Source of the DNA: Anaerolineae bacterium
GTDB taxonomy: Bacteria > Chloroflexota > Anaerolineae > 4572-78 > J111
NCBI GenBank assembly: GCA_020433785.1
Contig: JAGRCC010000873.1
Coordinates: 1-5,456 of the forward strand
Direction of reading: 5' to 3'
Length of the DNA stretch: 5,456 nucleotides
The notes under the pieces were generated by a model that searched no databases, was not told the origin of the DNA, and saw only the letters and a program-made list of their open reading frames with translations. The position numbers were made by a program, and so were the translations under genes. Of this stretch, positions 1 to 5,456 are shown piece after piece; within the stretch, counting starts at the first letter, position 1, and each line of letters begins with the position of its first letter.

Positions 1-1229
1 ACTTTGTGAATTTCATCCAGAATGACATATTTAATATTAGCACCTTGCAAGAACATTTCGACCGAGGCGGCGTCGAAGCCGCCTTTACCGGAAGGCGAGC
101 CAAACTGGGACAGCGCCGCGTAGGTGGTTAGCACAATCGCGGGTCGATCGCCGGTGCGGATAACGTAGCGGTACAACTGCATCGGCGAGCCGGCGAAGAT
201 AATCTCCGGGGTCAACTTCAAGCCGATAGGCAAATAACACAGCTCACCGGCCCACTGCTGCTGGTAATTGCTGGTGGGAACCAGCACCAAAATCGACTGC
301 CCGCGATGCAGCGCCCGCAGCCAATCCTGAATACAGAGCATGCCAATCAGCGTTTTGCCGCTGCCGGTCGGCGCTTCGATGACTTGCCCCTGGTAGCCGC
401 CGTGCTGAAACACACTGAACGCCGCTCGCTGGTAGGGGCGCGGATAGGGCGAGTGGATCAGGTCGGTGGACCGCCAGACTGTGGTTTCGGCGGCGGTTGT
501 GGTTAACAGCGTGCGGACGGTTTCCACAAATAGGCGGGCGGTGGTGGGGTCGGTCAGGCCGGTGAACGGCTCGAACAGTACCTGAAACGCGTCGGGTTTA
601 TCATCAACATCGGTTAGCCCGGCGTATCCGGCGGCGGCCAGGCGGGGATAAAGATCGTCGCCGGTTAAGGCGCGCAGGCTAAGCACGTTCCAATCCAGTT
701 CGGCGTAGGGGCGCTGGGTGCGGGCGTAGCGACCATCACTGCGATAGATATAAGTGGAGTGAACCAATCCCTTCAGGTGGTGAAGAACCTCTTTTTCCGT
801 GACCTGCGCCAGGATGTCCAGGTGAAGCACCCGGCCGGCGATCTCCTTAACCGACAGCATATCGCTGCTTTCGTTGAGAACACGCACGATCAGGTCGCGC
901 AGAAACGTTTCTCGTTCGGCCTGCGGTAAGACCATTGCCAGAGGGACGGCGTCGGGATCGATACGGTGCATTTGGACGAGCGCCCGATGCAGGGCCATCA
1001 GGTTGTGCAGGGCGCTCTGGGCCAGGGCGTCATTGGGACTGTGTAGGGCGGTGTTGAGAATGTGCAGCGTGCGACCGTGGTAAGTGGCCAGCCGATAAAA
1101 GGCGCGGCGGAGGGTTTCGATATCCTGTTTTTCAACGGCGGCGTGAAAATGGCTCAACTGCTGCTCGATCAACCCTTGAGCCTGCCAATAGCCGTGATGG
1201 GCGGAATGGGTGAGCGTAGCCTCAGTCAT
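1..1229 (-). CDS. DEAD/DEAH-type superfamily 2 helicase, N-terminal part (3' end beyond window)
   Basis: An open frame of 409 complete codons runs off the left edge. Residues 286-293 read APTGSGKT, a Walker A/motif I, preceded by a Q-motif-like PYPRPYQRAAF (261-271). Motif Ia lies around 314-326 (LVLVPTS..QQQW), a motif Ib-like TTYAAL at 368-373, and the Walker B/motif II box is DEIH at 405-408, five bases from the edge. The DEIH box and the R-x-Y-Q element resemble the ResIII/XPB-like branch of SF2 ATPases; whether it acts on DNA or RNA cannot be told, and RecA domain 2 lies outside the window. Residues 1-260 are not a recognised helicase part; 109-177 look like a winged-helix fold (LSVKEIAGRV, then a helix, then a YIYRSDGRYAR wing), which could bind nucleic acid. 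The ATG overlaps the stop of the upstream receiver gene (ATGA), with GGAGG 10 bases before the start, so it is very probably co-translated with the two regulator fragments. Helicase call is firm; biological role unknown. Confidence 0.9.
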   Translation of the reverse strand, partial: MTEATLTHSAHHGYWQAQGLIEQQLSHFHAAVEKQDIETLRRAFYRLATYHGRTLHILNTALHSPNDALAQSALHNLMALHRALVQMHRIDPDAVPLAMVLPQAERETFLRDLIVRVLNESSDMLSVKEIAGRVLHLDILAQVTEKEVLHHLKGLVHSTYIYRSDGRYARTQRPYAELDWNVLSLRALTGDDLYPRLAAAGYAGLTDVDDKPDAFQVLFEPFTGLTDPTTARLFVETVRTLLTTTAAETTVWRSTDLIHSPYPRPYQRAAFSVFQHGGYQGQVIEAPTGSGKTLIGMLCIQDWLRALHRGQSILVLVPTSNYQQQWAGELCYLPIGLKLTPEIIFAGSPMQLYRYVIRTGDRPAIVLTTYAALSQFGSPSGKGGFDAASVEMFLQGANIKYVILDEIHK

Positions 1230-1639
1230 TCGTCGGCCGCCTCCCTATCGGCTAAGGGGAGAGATGCGGCCCGTCCGGCCCGAATGAGATTGACCCGAAC
1301 CCGTTCAATCAGCACCAACGGCGAGAACGGTTTGGTCAAGTAGTCGTCGGCGCCGGCCTCAAACCCGGCGGCGATGTCGTGATCGCCGCCCAAGATGGAC
1401 AGCAGGATCACTAAGGGGGCGTTCGGCTGGGCTTTCAAACGACGCGTCACAGTCAAGCCGTCTAAGCCGGGTAGGCGTACACCGCTGATTACGACATCAG
1501 GCTGTTCCGTTAGGGCCAGTTGAACCGCGTCGTCGCCATTGGCCGCCGTCACAACCTGATAGCCTGCTTTCTTTAGCCGGACCTCTATCAAGTGACGGAT
1601 ATCGGTCCCACTATCTACAGTTAGTATTTTCGCGCTCAT
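1226..1639 (-). CDS. Receiver-only protein lacking the phosphoacceptor Asp (pseudo-receiver)
   Basis: The 137 residues form one CheY-like receiver fold resembling the N-terminal half of OmpR-family regulators (ILTVDSGTDIRHLI at the start, AGADDYLTKPF at 95-105). Key positions are altered. The acidic pair, normally Asp-Asp, is D9-S10. The phosphoacceptor in the PDVVISGVRLPG segment is Gly53 (GGT) where family members have Asp. The switch Thr is Ser81, a common substitution, and Lys103 is kept. Phosphorylation in the normal way is therefore not expected; known atypical receivers of this sort (HP1043, ChxR, NblR) work without it. The protein ends about 15 residues after helix 5, where an OmpR regulator would continue into its DNA-binding domain. 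AAGGG sits 6 bases before the ATG. The start overlaps the winged-helix gene stop and the stop overlaps the helicase start, both as ATGA, so it is the middle gene of a tightly coupled trio. A scaffold or allosteric partner of either neighbour is an inference. Confidence 0.88.
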   Translation of the reverse strand: MSAKILTVDSGTDIRHLIEVRLKKAGYQVVTAANGDDAVQLALTEQPDVVISGVRLPGLDGLTVTRRLKAQPNAPLVILLSILGGDHDIAAGFEAGADDYLTKPFSPLVLIERVRVNLIRAGRAASLPLADREAADE

Positions 1640-1974
1640 TGAGGTCCCTTTTGGCGTTTACTCTCAACCATTAAACAGTACCCCACGCCTTTCACGGTTA
1701 CCAGTCGGCGGGGTCGGTTGGGGTTGTCTTCAATTTTGCGGCGCAGCCAATGGATGTGAACATCCAGCGTGCGTGTATCATCCAAAAAATCCGTCTGCCA
1801 TACTTCGCGCATCAAGGTAGCCCGGCTCACGATCTGGTTCGAGTACCGCAGCAGCGTGGCCAATAAGCTGGCCTCGGTTGGCCGCAGCCGGATAGCCCGT
1901 TCACGGCCGGGCAGATACAGATCGCGCTCGATGAGCCTAAGCGATGAGGCGCTGTGGCTTTGATCGTTATTCAA
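1636..1974 (-). CDS. Orphan OmpR/PhoB-type winged-helix DNA-binding protein (no receiver domain)
   Basis: The 112-residue product is almost entirely a Trans_reg_C winged helix. From the TTG at 1974, residues about 12-24 form the first beta strands (LRLIERDLYL), 32-44 the first helix (RPTEASLLATLL), 48-59 the second (IVSRATLMREVW), 67-81 the recognition helix (TRTLDVHIHWLRRKI), and 93-101 the wing (TVKGVGYCL). The family normally carries an N-terminal receiver; here an in-frame TAA 12 bases before the first possible start (1992) rules one out. No ATG is available. TTG at 1974 is chosen because AGAGGG ends 4 bases before it; TTG at 1992 (118 residues) has no ribosome binding site. The gene lies 57 bases after the GlsB-like gene and overlaps the next gene, a receiver, by ATGA. 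It likely binds DNA constitutively or through partnership with that receiver (inference). The fold assignment is firm. Confidence 0.88.
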   Translation of the reverse strand: MNNDQSHSASSLRLIERDLYLPGRERAIRLRPTEASLLATLLRYSNQIVSRATLMREVWQTDFLDDTRTLDVHIHWLRRKIEDNPNRPRRLVTVKGVGYCLMVESKRQKGPQ

Positions 1975-1978
1975 TTGT

Positions 1979-1984
1979 CCCTCT
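1979..1984 (-). promoter_or_regulatory. Ribosome binding site fixing the TTG start at 1974
   Basis: On the minus strand AGAGGG is followed by ACAA and then TTG. This supports the TTG at 1974 over the upstream in-frame TTG at 1992, before which no purine-rich Shine-Dalgarno sequence is seen. Confidence 0.55.
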
Positions 1985-2031
1985 ATCCACAAGTGGTTTC
2001 TAAATTATCAATTTGGATGGTGTCGTTCCAG

Positions 2032-2274
2032 CTAGCGCTGAATCAATCCCAACACGACCAATAGCACAACAGCCCCCAGTACGGCTACAATGAAGCTATA
2101 GAGGTTAAAGCCGGTGACTCCCCCACCGCCGACAATATTCATTAAGAAGCCGCCGATAAATGCGCCGACGATGCCCACGATAATATTGGTGATCAGTCCG
2201 CCGCCGCGCCCGGTCAGTAGATGGGCTACCCACCCGGCCAGCGCCCCAAAAATAATCCAGACTAAAATACTCAT
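2032..2274 (-). CDS. GlsB/YeaQ/YmgE family (transglycosylase-associated) small membrane protein
   Basis: The 80 residues are highly hydrophobic and predict three membrane helices: about 3-20 (ILVWIIFGALAGWVAHLL), 27-48 and 58-78. The glycine-rich pattern, with a W-I-I-F-G-x-x-A-G-W opening, a short TGRGGG loop, and N-I-x-V-G-I-V-G-A in helix 2, is typical of the GlsB/YeaQ/YmgE family, and the length matches family members (about 80-90). It should sit in the cytoplasmic membrane. The molecular function of the family is poorly known; members are often linked to stress or stationary phase, and the old name 'transglycosylase-associated' is not evidence of enzymatic activity. The ATG has a strong AAGGAG 8 bases upstream. 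It lies between a receiver gene and the winged-helix gene, all in one direction, 57 bases before the latter's start, so readthrough into that operon is possible. No terminator is visible after it. Confidence 0.88.
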   Translation of the reverse strand: MSILVWIIFGALAGWVAHLLTGRGGGLITNIIVGIVGAFIGGFLMNIVGGGGVTGFNLYSFIVAVLGAVVLLVVLGLIQR

Positions 2275-2331
2275 AGTTCATTCTCCTTTTGCCATCAAAA
2301 CATTTTAATTAACCTTTGTGCCGCCGGCTGA

Positions 2332-2378
2332 ATCAACATTGATATGTTTTCAGATAGCACAGCAATACCCTGAAACAT
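2332..2378 (-). repeat. Tandem inverted repeats downstream of the receiver gene
   Basis: Starting 14 bases after the receiver-only gene's stop, the minus strand reads ATGTTTCAG, 16 bases, then CTGAAAACAT: a 9-bp stem with one bulged base (arms 2370-2378 and 2344-2353). A second short palindrome, ATCAA-TG-TTGAT (2332-2343), follows at once. There is no T-tract after either, so a classical intrinsic terminator is not supported; a 3' stem-loop that slows exonucleases, or an operator for the GlsB-like gene downstream, are alternatives. The stem is AT-rich and chance occurrence is quite possible. Confidence 0.25.
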
Positions 2379-2392
2379 GAAAACGATCGTCT

Positions 2393-2761
2393 TTAGAGTT
2401 TGGTCTCCTCCTCAACAAATTTACGCAGAATGTCAATAAGCCTCTCTGGAGAGTCACTTTTGCAAATAAAAACATCCGCCCCGGCTTGTAACGCGACCTG
2501 TTCAACTTCGGGCCGGAAACTTATCACCAAGACTCTGGGCCGTTGCTTAGCCCGGCACAACGTCGTTAAAAGTTCGATTGTGGCCTGACCAAACATGTCC
2601 CAATCTAACAGGATCAACTCCGGCTGCGCTGCCTCGATTTGAGCCAGGATAATCCGCTTTGGGTCAATACTGTCGACGACGTTGATATGGGGTTGATAAT
2701 CTAAAAGAAACTGGATGGCTGACCGTAGCTGGGGTTGATCCGCGACAATGTACGTACGCAC
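2393..2761 (-). CDS. Single-domain response regulator (receiver only)
   Basis: The 122 residues cover exactly one CheY-like receiver domain with no output domain. It opens with YIVADQPQLR, in which the acidic pocket is A7-D8 rather than Asp-Asp; D53 in PELILLDWD is the phosphoacceptor, S81 takes the switch Thr/Ser place, and K101 is the conserved Lys in FICKSDSP. So it can plausibly be phosphorylated, though loss of one metal-binding acid may weaken it. The pattern (PERLIDILRKFVEEE end) resembles NarL-type receivers more than OmpR-type. The start is GTG with GAGGTG 5 bases upstream. The gene follows the NarL-type regulator after 154 bases, with a 16-bp palindrome in between, and could be a shuttle or phosphate sink for the neighbouring kinase (inference). 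The receiver assignment is firm, the partner is not shown. Confidence 0.88.
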   Translation of the reverse strand: MRTYIVADQPQLRSAIQFLLDYQPHINVVDSIDPKRIILAQIEAAQPELILLDWDMFGQATIELLTTLCRAKQRPRVLVISFRPEVEQVALQAGADVFICKSDSPERLIDILRKFVEEETKL

Positions 2762-2809
2762 AAGTTCACCTCGCTGGACTCACTCCCCTCTATTTTAAGG
2801 GTAAATAAC

Positions 2810-2825
2810 GGTAGATACATCTACC
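2810..2825. repeat. Perfect 16-bp palindrome, candidate operator
   Basis: GGTAGAT-AC-ATCTACC has two perfect 7-bp arms around a 2-base centre. It lies 49-64 bases before the GTG of the receiver-only gene, in the 154-base gap after the NarL-type regulator. The position and symmetry fit a binding site for a dimeric regulator; a 2-base loop is too tight for a good RNA hairpin and no T-tract follows on the minus strand, so a terminator is unlikely. Which protein binds is unknown; the NarL-type regulator encoded next door is a natural candidate. Confidence 0.4.
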
Positions 2826-2915
2826 ACTTGCAGCTAATCTTGTCGTCCAACCGGATCTTTTTTTCTCATCTTTATGTCGCAGAGGGTTCTCATACAAATG
2901 GATGGTCGTGATGGG

Positions 2916-3566
2916 TTATTGGGGGAGCAAATTGTGTTGAATAGCCAGCCGAACCGCTTCAGTCCGATTGGTCGCCTCCAATTTGGTTAAAATACTACTG
3001 ACATGAGAGCGGATGGTATTAGGGCTAAGGTTCATCTGCTGAGCAATTTGTTTGTTGCTCAGACCCCCGCCCATGAAATTTAGAACCGCTATCTCTCGAT
3101 CAGTTAAGTTGGTGTTGATCTGCGTCTTTTTGTTCAGTACCACTTGCTGGATTAAGGCCTCGGCGGCTTCCGAGGCCAGTGTGGCCCGGCCGGCGTAAGA
3201 GGCTCGAATAGCCGCCGCCAATTCATGGGGCGGAACATCTTTCATCAAGTAACTGGTGGCTCCGGCCTGCAGCACATTGTGGACCAGATCATTGTCGGCA
3301 TAGCTGGTTAAGGCAATAACACGGATGTGGGGGTGTCGTTCACAAATGGTGCGGGTGGCGGCAATACCTCCCTGACCCGGCATGATCATATCCATCAAAA
3401 CAACATCCGGCTGAAGCTCGTCGCACCTGGCAGTGGCCGTTTCGCCGCTGTTGGCTTCCCCAACCAGCTCAATATCATCAATGGTGGACAGAAAGAACTT
3501 TATCCCACCCCGAACGACTGCATGGTCATCGACAACCAAAACCCGAATGGGTGCTGCATCGCTCAT
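2916..3566 (-). CDS. NarL/FixJ-type response regulator (receiver plus LuxR HTH)
   Basis: Counting from the ATG at 3566 (216 residues), the receiver spans about 5-120: acidic pair D13-D14 in VLVVDDH, phosphoacceptor D59 in VVLMDMIMPG, switch T87 in ALTSY, and K109 in YLMKDV, all canonical. A linker of about 35 residues leads to a LuxR/GerE helix-turn-helix at about 152-215, beginning LTDREIAVLNFMGGG, with recognition helix SPNTIRSHVSSILTKL. It is a typical cytoplasmic, phosphorylation-activated transcription factor that dimerises through the HTH. The histidine kinase immediately upstream on the same strand has the HisKA_3 core that usually pairs with this family, so the two are very likely cognate. 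The gap of 142 bases, with a candidate promoter and palindrome, suggests separate or autoregulated transcription. An alternative TTG start at 3575 would add MPI; the ATG is preferred because AAGGAAGGA lies 9 bases before it. Confidence 0.93.
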   Translation of the reverse strand: MSDAAPIRVLVVDDHAVVRGGIKFFLSTIDDIELVGEANSGETATARCDELQPDVVLMDMIMPGQGGIAATRTICERHPHIRVIALTSYADNDLVHNVLQAGATSYLMKDVPPHELAAAIRASYAGRATLASEAAEALIQQVVLNKKTQINTNLTDREIAVLNFMGGGLSNKQIAQQMNLSPNTIRSHVSSILTKLEATNRTEAVRLAIQHNLLPQ

Positions 3567-3575
3567 TATTGGCAA

Positions 3576-3584
3576 TCCTTCCTT
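3576..3584 (-). promoter_or_regulatory. Ribosome binding site of the NarL-type regulator
   Basis: AAGGAAGGA on the minus strand ends 9 bases before the ATG at 3566 and directly abuts the competing TTG at 3575. The spacing favours the ATG, although the upstream AAGGA half could serve the TTG with a 4-base spacer, so the start is not fully settled. Confidence 0.55.
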
Positions 3585-3605
3585 AAAGGCATGGTCTGGA
3601 GCATC

Positions 3606-3635
3606 AGTTTACTGTGATCTGACCGTGAGTGACAA
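3606..3635 (-). promoter_or_regulatory. Candidate sigma-70-type promoter of the NarL-type regulator
   Basis: On the minus strand TTGTCA (3635-3630; five of six to TTGACA) is followed after 18 bases by TAAACT (3611-3606; four of six to TATAAT), 40 bases upstream of the ATG at 3566. The -35 hexamer overlaps the palindrome at 3632-3647. This rests on consensus matching only. Confidence 0.3.
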
Positions 3636-3647
3636 AGCAAGCTTTGT
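3632..3647. repeat. Perfect 16-bp palindrome overlapping the candidate -35 box
   Basis: ACAAAGC-AA-GCTTTGT has 7-bp perfect arms and a 2-base centre, the same geometry as the palindrome at 2810-2825, though the sequence differs. It sits between the kinase stop and the regulator start and overlaps a possible -35 element, a position suited to repression or autoregulation. The bases that follow on the minus strand (CACTCACGG) contain no T-tract, so an intrinsic terminator for the kinase gene is unlikely. Confidence 0.4.
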
Positions 3648-3708
3648 TGCTCCGCGACATTAAAAATTTGTTTGGAAGAAATCGATGGAGATCTTAGTTT
3701 ATACACAT

Positions 3709-5456
3709 CTATGGTTTTGTCCAAATCAGGTGAAGCTGTGTACCTCGGCCGGGCCCGCTGTCAATAGTTAACAGGGCGCCCACGGCTTCGGCCCGTTCGC
3801 GCATAATACCCAGGCCCAAGTGGCCGGGTGGCGCTGCTTCGGGGTCGAAGCCCAGCCCATCGTCGTGAATGGTCAGTTCAACCCAATCAGGCCGGCAGTG
3901 CAAATGAATGGTGACCTGCCCGGCATCCGCGTGTTTGACGATATTATTAAGGGCTTCTTGGGTGATGCGATAGACAGTCACTTGCAGGTCCGGCGGCAGC
4001 AGGCTGTTGCCTTCCACCGTTAATTCAAACGGGATCTTGAACCGCCGCAGCATGGCTTCACTCAGGTGCTTTAGGCTGTCGGCCAGGGGTTTTTCGGTCA
4101 ATGAGGCCGGCCGCAGCTCTAACAGCAGCGTCCGCATCTCGGCCAGGGCGCTGCGGGTCAATTGGCGCAGCTCAGTCAGGCCGTATCGACCCTTGGCCGG
4201 GTCTCGCTCCCAGGCCTCGGGCAGCGCCTCGGCGATCAGGCTGGCTGAAAAAAGCGTTTGGGTGACCGCGTCGTGCAGCTCACGGGCCAATCGATGGCGC
4301 TCCTCATCGATGGCGACCTTTTGGGCTTGTTGATAAAGCTGCACATTTTCCAGGGTAATCGCCGCCTGGCCGGCCAGCAGTTCCAGCATTTCCAGATCGG
4401 CCGCCGTGTAAGCCTCGCGCTCATAGCTCTGAACAAATAACACGCCCAAAACTCGTTCTCGCCCGTGCAGCAGCACCGCCAGACCGGAATGAGTATCTTC
4501 CGGATCGCCCACGATTTCAAATTTGTACTCTGCCTCAGGAAATTGGCTAAAGTCGTCAATGCGCAGCGAATGGCCCCGGCGCAGCATGTAACCGGCAAAC
4601 GAGGGAGCCAGTTCATACTGATAATTGGGCCAACATCCACCGCGATCGATCATATAAACGGTCTCGCCTTCCCCTAAATGCTCATAAATCAATTCGACCA
4701 TGAACACTTCCGCCGGCATCAACCGGCTTACGGCAGCATGGATCTCGCGATAAATCTGCTGCAAGTCCAGTTTAGCCGCCGCCACCAGGTGTGTCGCCCG
4801 GTGGAGAATGCTCAGCCGAAAATTCGCTGTCCGCAGCGACTGCTCGGCCTGCCAACGTTGCAACACGTTGCCGATCATCTCGGCGGCAGTACCCAGCAGC
4901 AGAACTTCCCGTTCGTCCCATTCTCGCGGAACATTACAATCGTCAAAGCCGACGTATCCCCACCACAGATCGCCGAAATGGATGGGGAAAAATTGGACGG
5001 AAAGAATAGAGTCTTCGTGCAATCGCTGTAGAAAGTCCGGTACCGTGGCGAACAGTCTCGTAGTGGGCCCGCCCAGTGGTCGGCCAGACTCCAAAATCCG
5101 GCGATTTTCCTCCGGAAGGAGAGACCAGGGGATCTTTTGGGACGCCGGTTGGTGTAAATTTGGCTTTATATGCGGGGCTGTGGCCTCAGCCACCATACTG
5201 GAACAAAAACCACGGTCAGGGTCGTGTAGATTTTGGAATAGACAAGCTCGAGAAACCCGGACGCCTTCCATCAAATGGGCCAGAGCCGTATTCAATATAT
5301 TGAGATTTTCCACATCAGTGCCGCCGGGGACCAACAGCGTTTGGGAACAGCGGGCCAATGCCTGGGCGTAGCGCAGTTGCTGTTCGTGCTGGGCCTCGGC
5401 TTGCTTCAGGTCGGTGATCTCGCGTTGGATGGCGGTGAAGTGGGTCAGTTGGCCGC
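3709..5456 (-). CDS. NarL-partner sensor histidine kinase with PAS tail and two GAF domains (5' end beyond window)
   Basis: The frame is open to the right edge, giving 581 residues (residue 1 = codon 5454-5452). Residues 1-20 (GQLTHFTAIQREITDLKQAE) are the end of a PAS domain with its PAC strand, followed by a short coiled-coil linker. GAF1 spans about 49-200, with the PIHFGDLWWGYVGFDDC core and the AAEMIG helix; GAF2 about 232-372, ending in AAITLENVQLYQ. The HisKA_3 H-box is ARELHDAVTQTLF, with His394 (codon 4275-4273). The HATPase_c domain has the N-box ITQEALNNIVKHA (497-509), G1 DDGLGFD (531-537) and G2 GLGIMRERA, all intact, so kinase activity is expected. No membrane segment is visible, so this part is cytosolic; ligands of the GAF domains are unknown. 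A TTG at 5358 lies inside the linker and would cut into the continuous PAS-GAF protein, so it is not the start. The NarL-type regulator downstream is the likely substrate. Confidence 0.93.
   Translation of the reverse strand, partial: GQLTHFTAIQREITDLKQAEAQHEQQLRYAQALARCSQTLLVPGGTDVENLNILNTALAHLMEGVRVSRACLFQNLHDPDRGFCSSMVAEATAPHIKPNLHQPASQKIPWSLLPEENRRILESGRPLGGPTTRLFATVPDFLQRLHEDSILSVQFFPIHFGDLWWGYVGFDDCNVPREWDEREVLLLGTAAEMIGNVLQRWQAEQSLRTANFRLSILHRATHLVAAAKLDLQQIYREIHAAVSRLMPAEVFMVELIYEHLGEGETVYMIDRGGCWPNYQYELAPSFAGYMLRRGHSLRIDDFSQFPEAEYKFEIVGDPEDTHSGLAVLLHGRERVLGVLFVQSYEREAYTAADLEMLELLAGQAAITLENVQLYQQAQKVAIDEERHRLARELHDAVTQTLFSASLIAEALPEAWERDPAKGRYGLTELRQLTRSALAEMRTLLLELRPASLTEKPLADSLKHLSEAMLRRFKIPFELTVEGNSLLPPDLQVTVYRITQEALNNIVKHADAGQVTIHLHCRPDWVELTIHDDGLGFDPEAAPPGHLGLGIMRERAEAVGALLTIDSGPGRGTQLHLIWTKP

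Noticed and set aside
1226..1639. The Gly53 receiver as a pseudogene
   Set aside because: The frame is full length with good codon structure, its own ribosome binding site and exact ATGA overlaps on both sides, which argues for an expressed gene.
2302..2336. Promoter for the GlsB-like gene (TTGATT with TTAATT or TAAAAT)
   Set aside because: TTAATT at 18-base spacing matches the -10 consensus poorly, and the better TAAAAT lies 23 bases from the -35 candidate; not strong enough to list.
2855..2866. T-rich run on the plus strand (CTTTTTTTC) as a terminator tail
   Set aside because: No GC-rich stem precedes it on the plus strand and no plus-strand gene ends here; on the minus strand it is an A-run, which is not a terminator.
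3703..3711. ACACATCTA resembling part of the ATACATCTACC palindrome at 2815-2825
   Set aside because: The match is short, lacks the other arm and includes the kinase stop codon; chance similarity is the simplest explanation.
4236..4640. Minus-strand open frame of 134 codons inside the kinase gene
   Set aside because: It is in another frame of a region whose kinase frame encodes intact GAF2 and H-box motifs; its product (Trp- and Arg-rich) shows no domain.
5356..5358. TTG as the true start of the histidine kinase
   Set aside because: The frame stays open upstream and encodes a clear PAC/PAS ending (THFTAIQREITDLKQAE) joined to the GAF by a coiled-coil linker, so the gene starts outside the window.
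4808..5371. Plus-strand open frame of 187 codons opposite GAF1
   Set aside because: It lies antisense to a clear GAF domain; its translation is Ser/Arg/Pro-rich with no recognisable motif, as expected for a shadow frame.

Overview
The window is a dense, one-directional signalling locus: every gene that can be supported lies on the minus strand, so transcription runs from base 5456 towards base 1. GC content looks moderate. The style (a NarL/DegS-type kinase with PAS and tandem GAF domains, LuxR/NarL regulator, stand-alone receivers, a GlsB/YeaQ-type membrane protein, TTG and GTG starts beside AT-rich ribosome binding sites) fits a free-living environmental bacterium. Chloroflexota (Anaerolineae-like) is my best guess, but this is an impression from protein style, not a demonstrated placement.

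Layout in transcription order: (1) 5456-3709, the C-terminal 581 residues of a soluble histidine kinase, whose start lies outside the window: PAS/PAC tail, two GAF domains, HisKA_3 and HATPase_c. (2) 3566-2916, a complete NarL/LuxR-type response regulator, the obvious partner of the kinase, with its own candidate promoter and a 16-bp palindrome in the gap before it. (3) 2761-2393, a receiver-only protein that keeps the phosphoacceptor Asp but has Ala at one acidic-pocket position. (4) 2274-2032, a small three-helix membrane protein of the GlsB/YeaQ/YmgE family. (5) 1974-1636, an orphan OmpR/PhoB winged-helix DNA-binding domain without a receiver. (6) 1639-1226, a receiver-only protein in which the phosphoacceptor Asp is Gly. 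(7) 1229-1, the first 409 residues of a superfamily 2 DEAD/DEAH-type helicase with an unusual 260-residue N-terminal region.

Genes 1-3 look like a conventional phosphorelay set: the kinase phosphorylates the NarL-type regulator, and the single-domain receiver may be a side branch or phosphate sink (inference). Genes 5-7 are joined by two successive 4-base ATGA stop/start overlaps and should be translationally coupled. They read like an OmpR-family regulator cut into its two halves, with the halves in reversed gene order, the receiver half unable to accept phosphate, and the pair tied to a helicase. This wHTH / pseudo-receiver / helicase cassette is the most unusual content of the window. All intergenic gaps are shorter than 160 bases; they hold two perfect 7-2-7 palindromes, one candidate promoter and a weak stem-loop. 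No RNA genes, CRISPR arrays or insertion sequences were seen.
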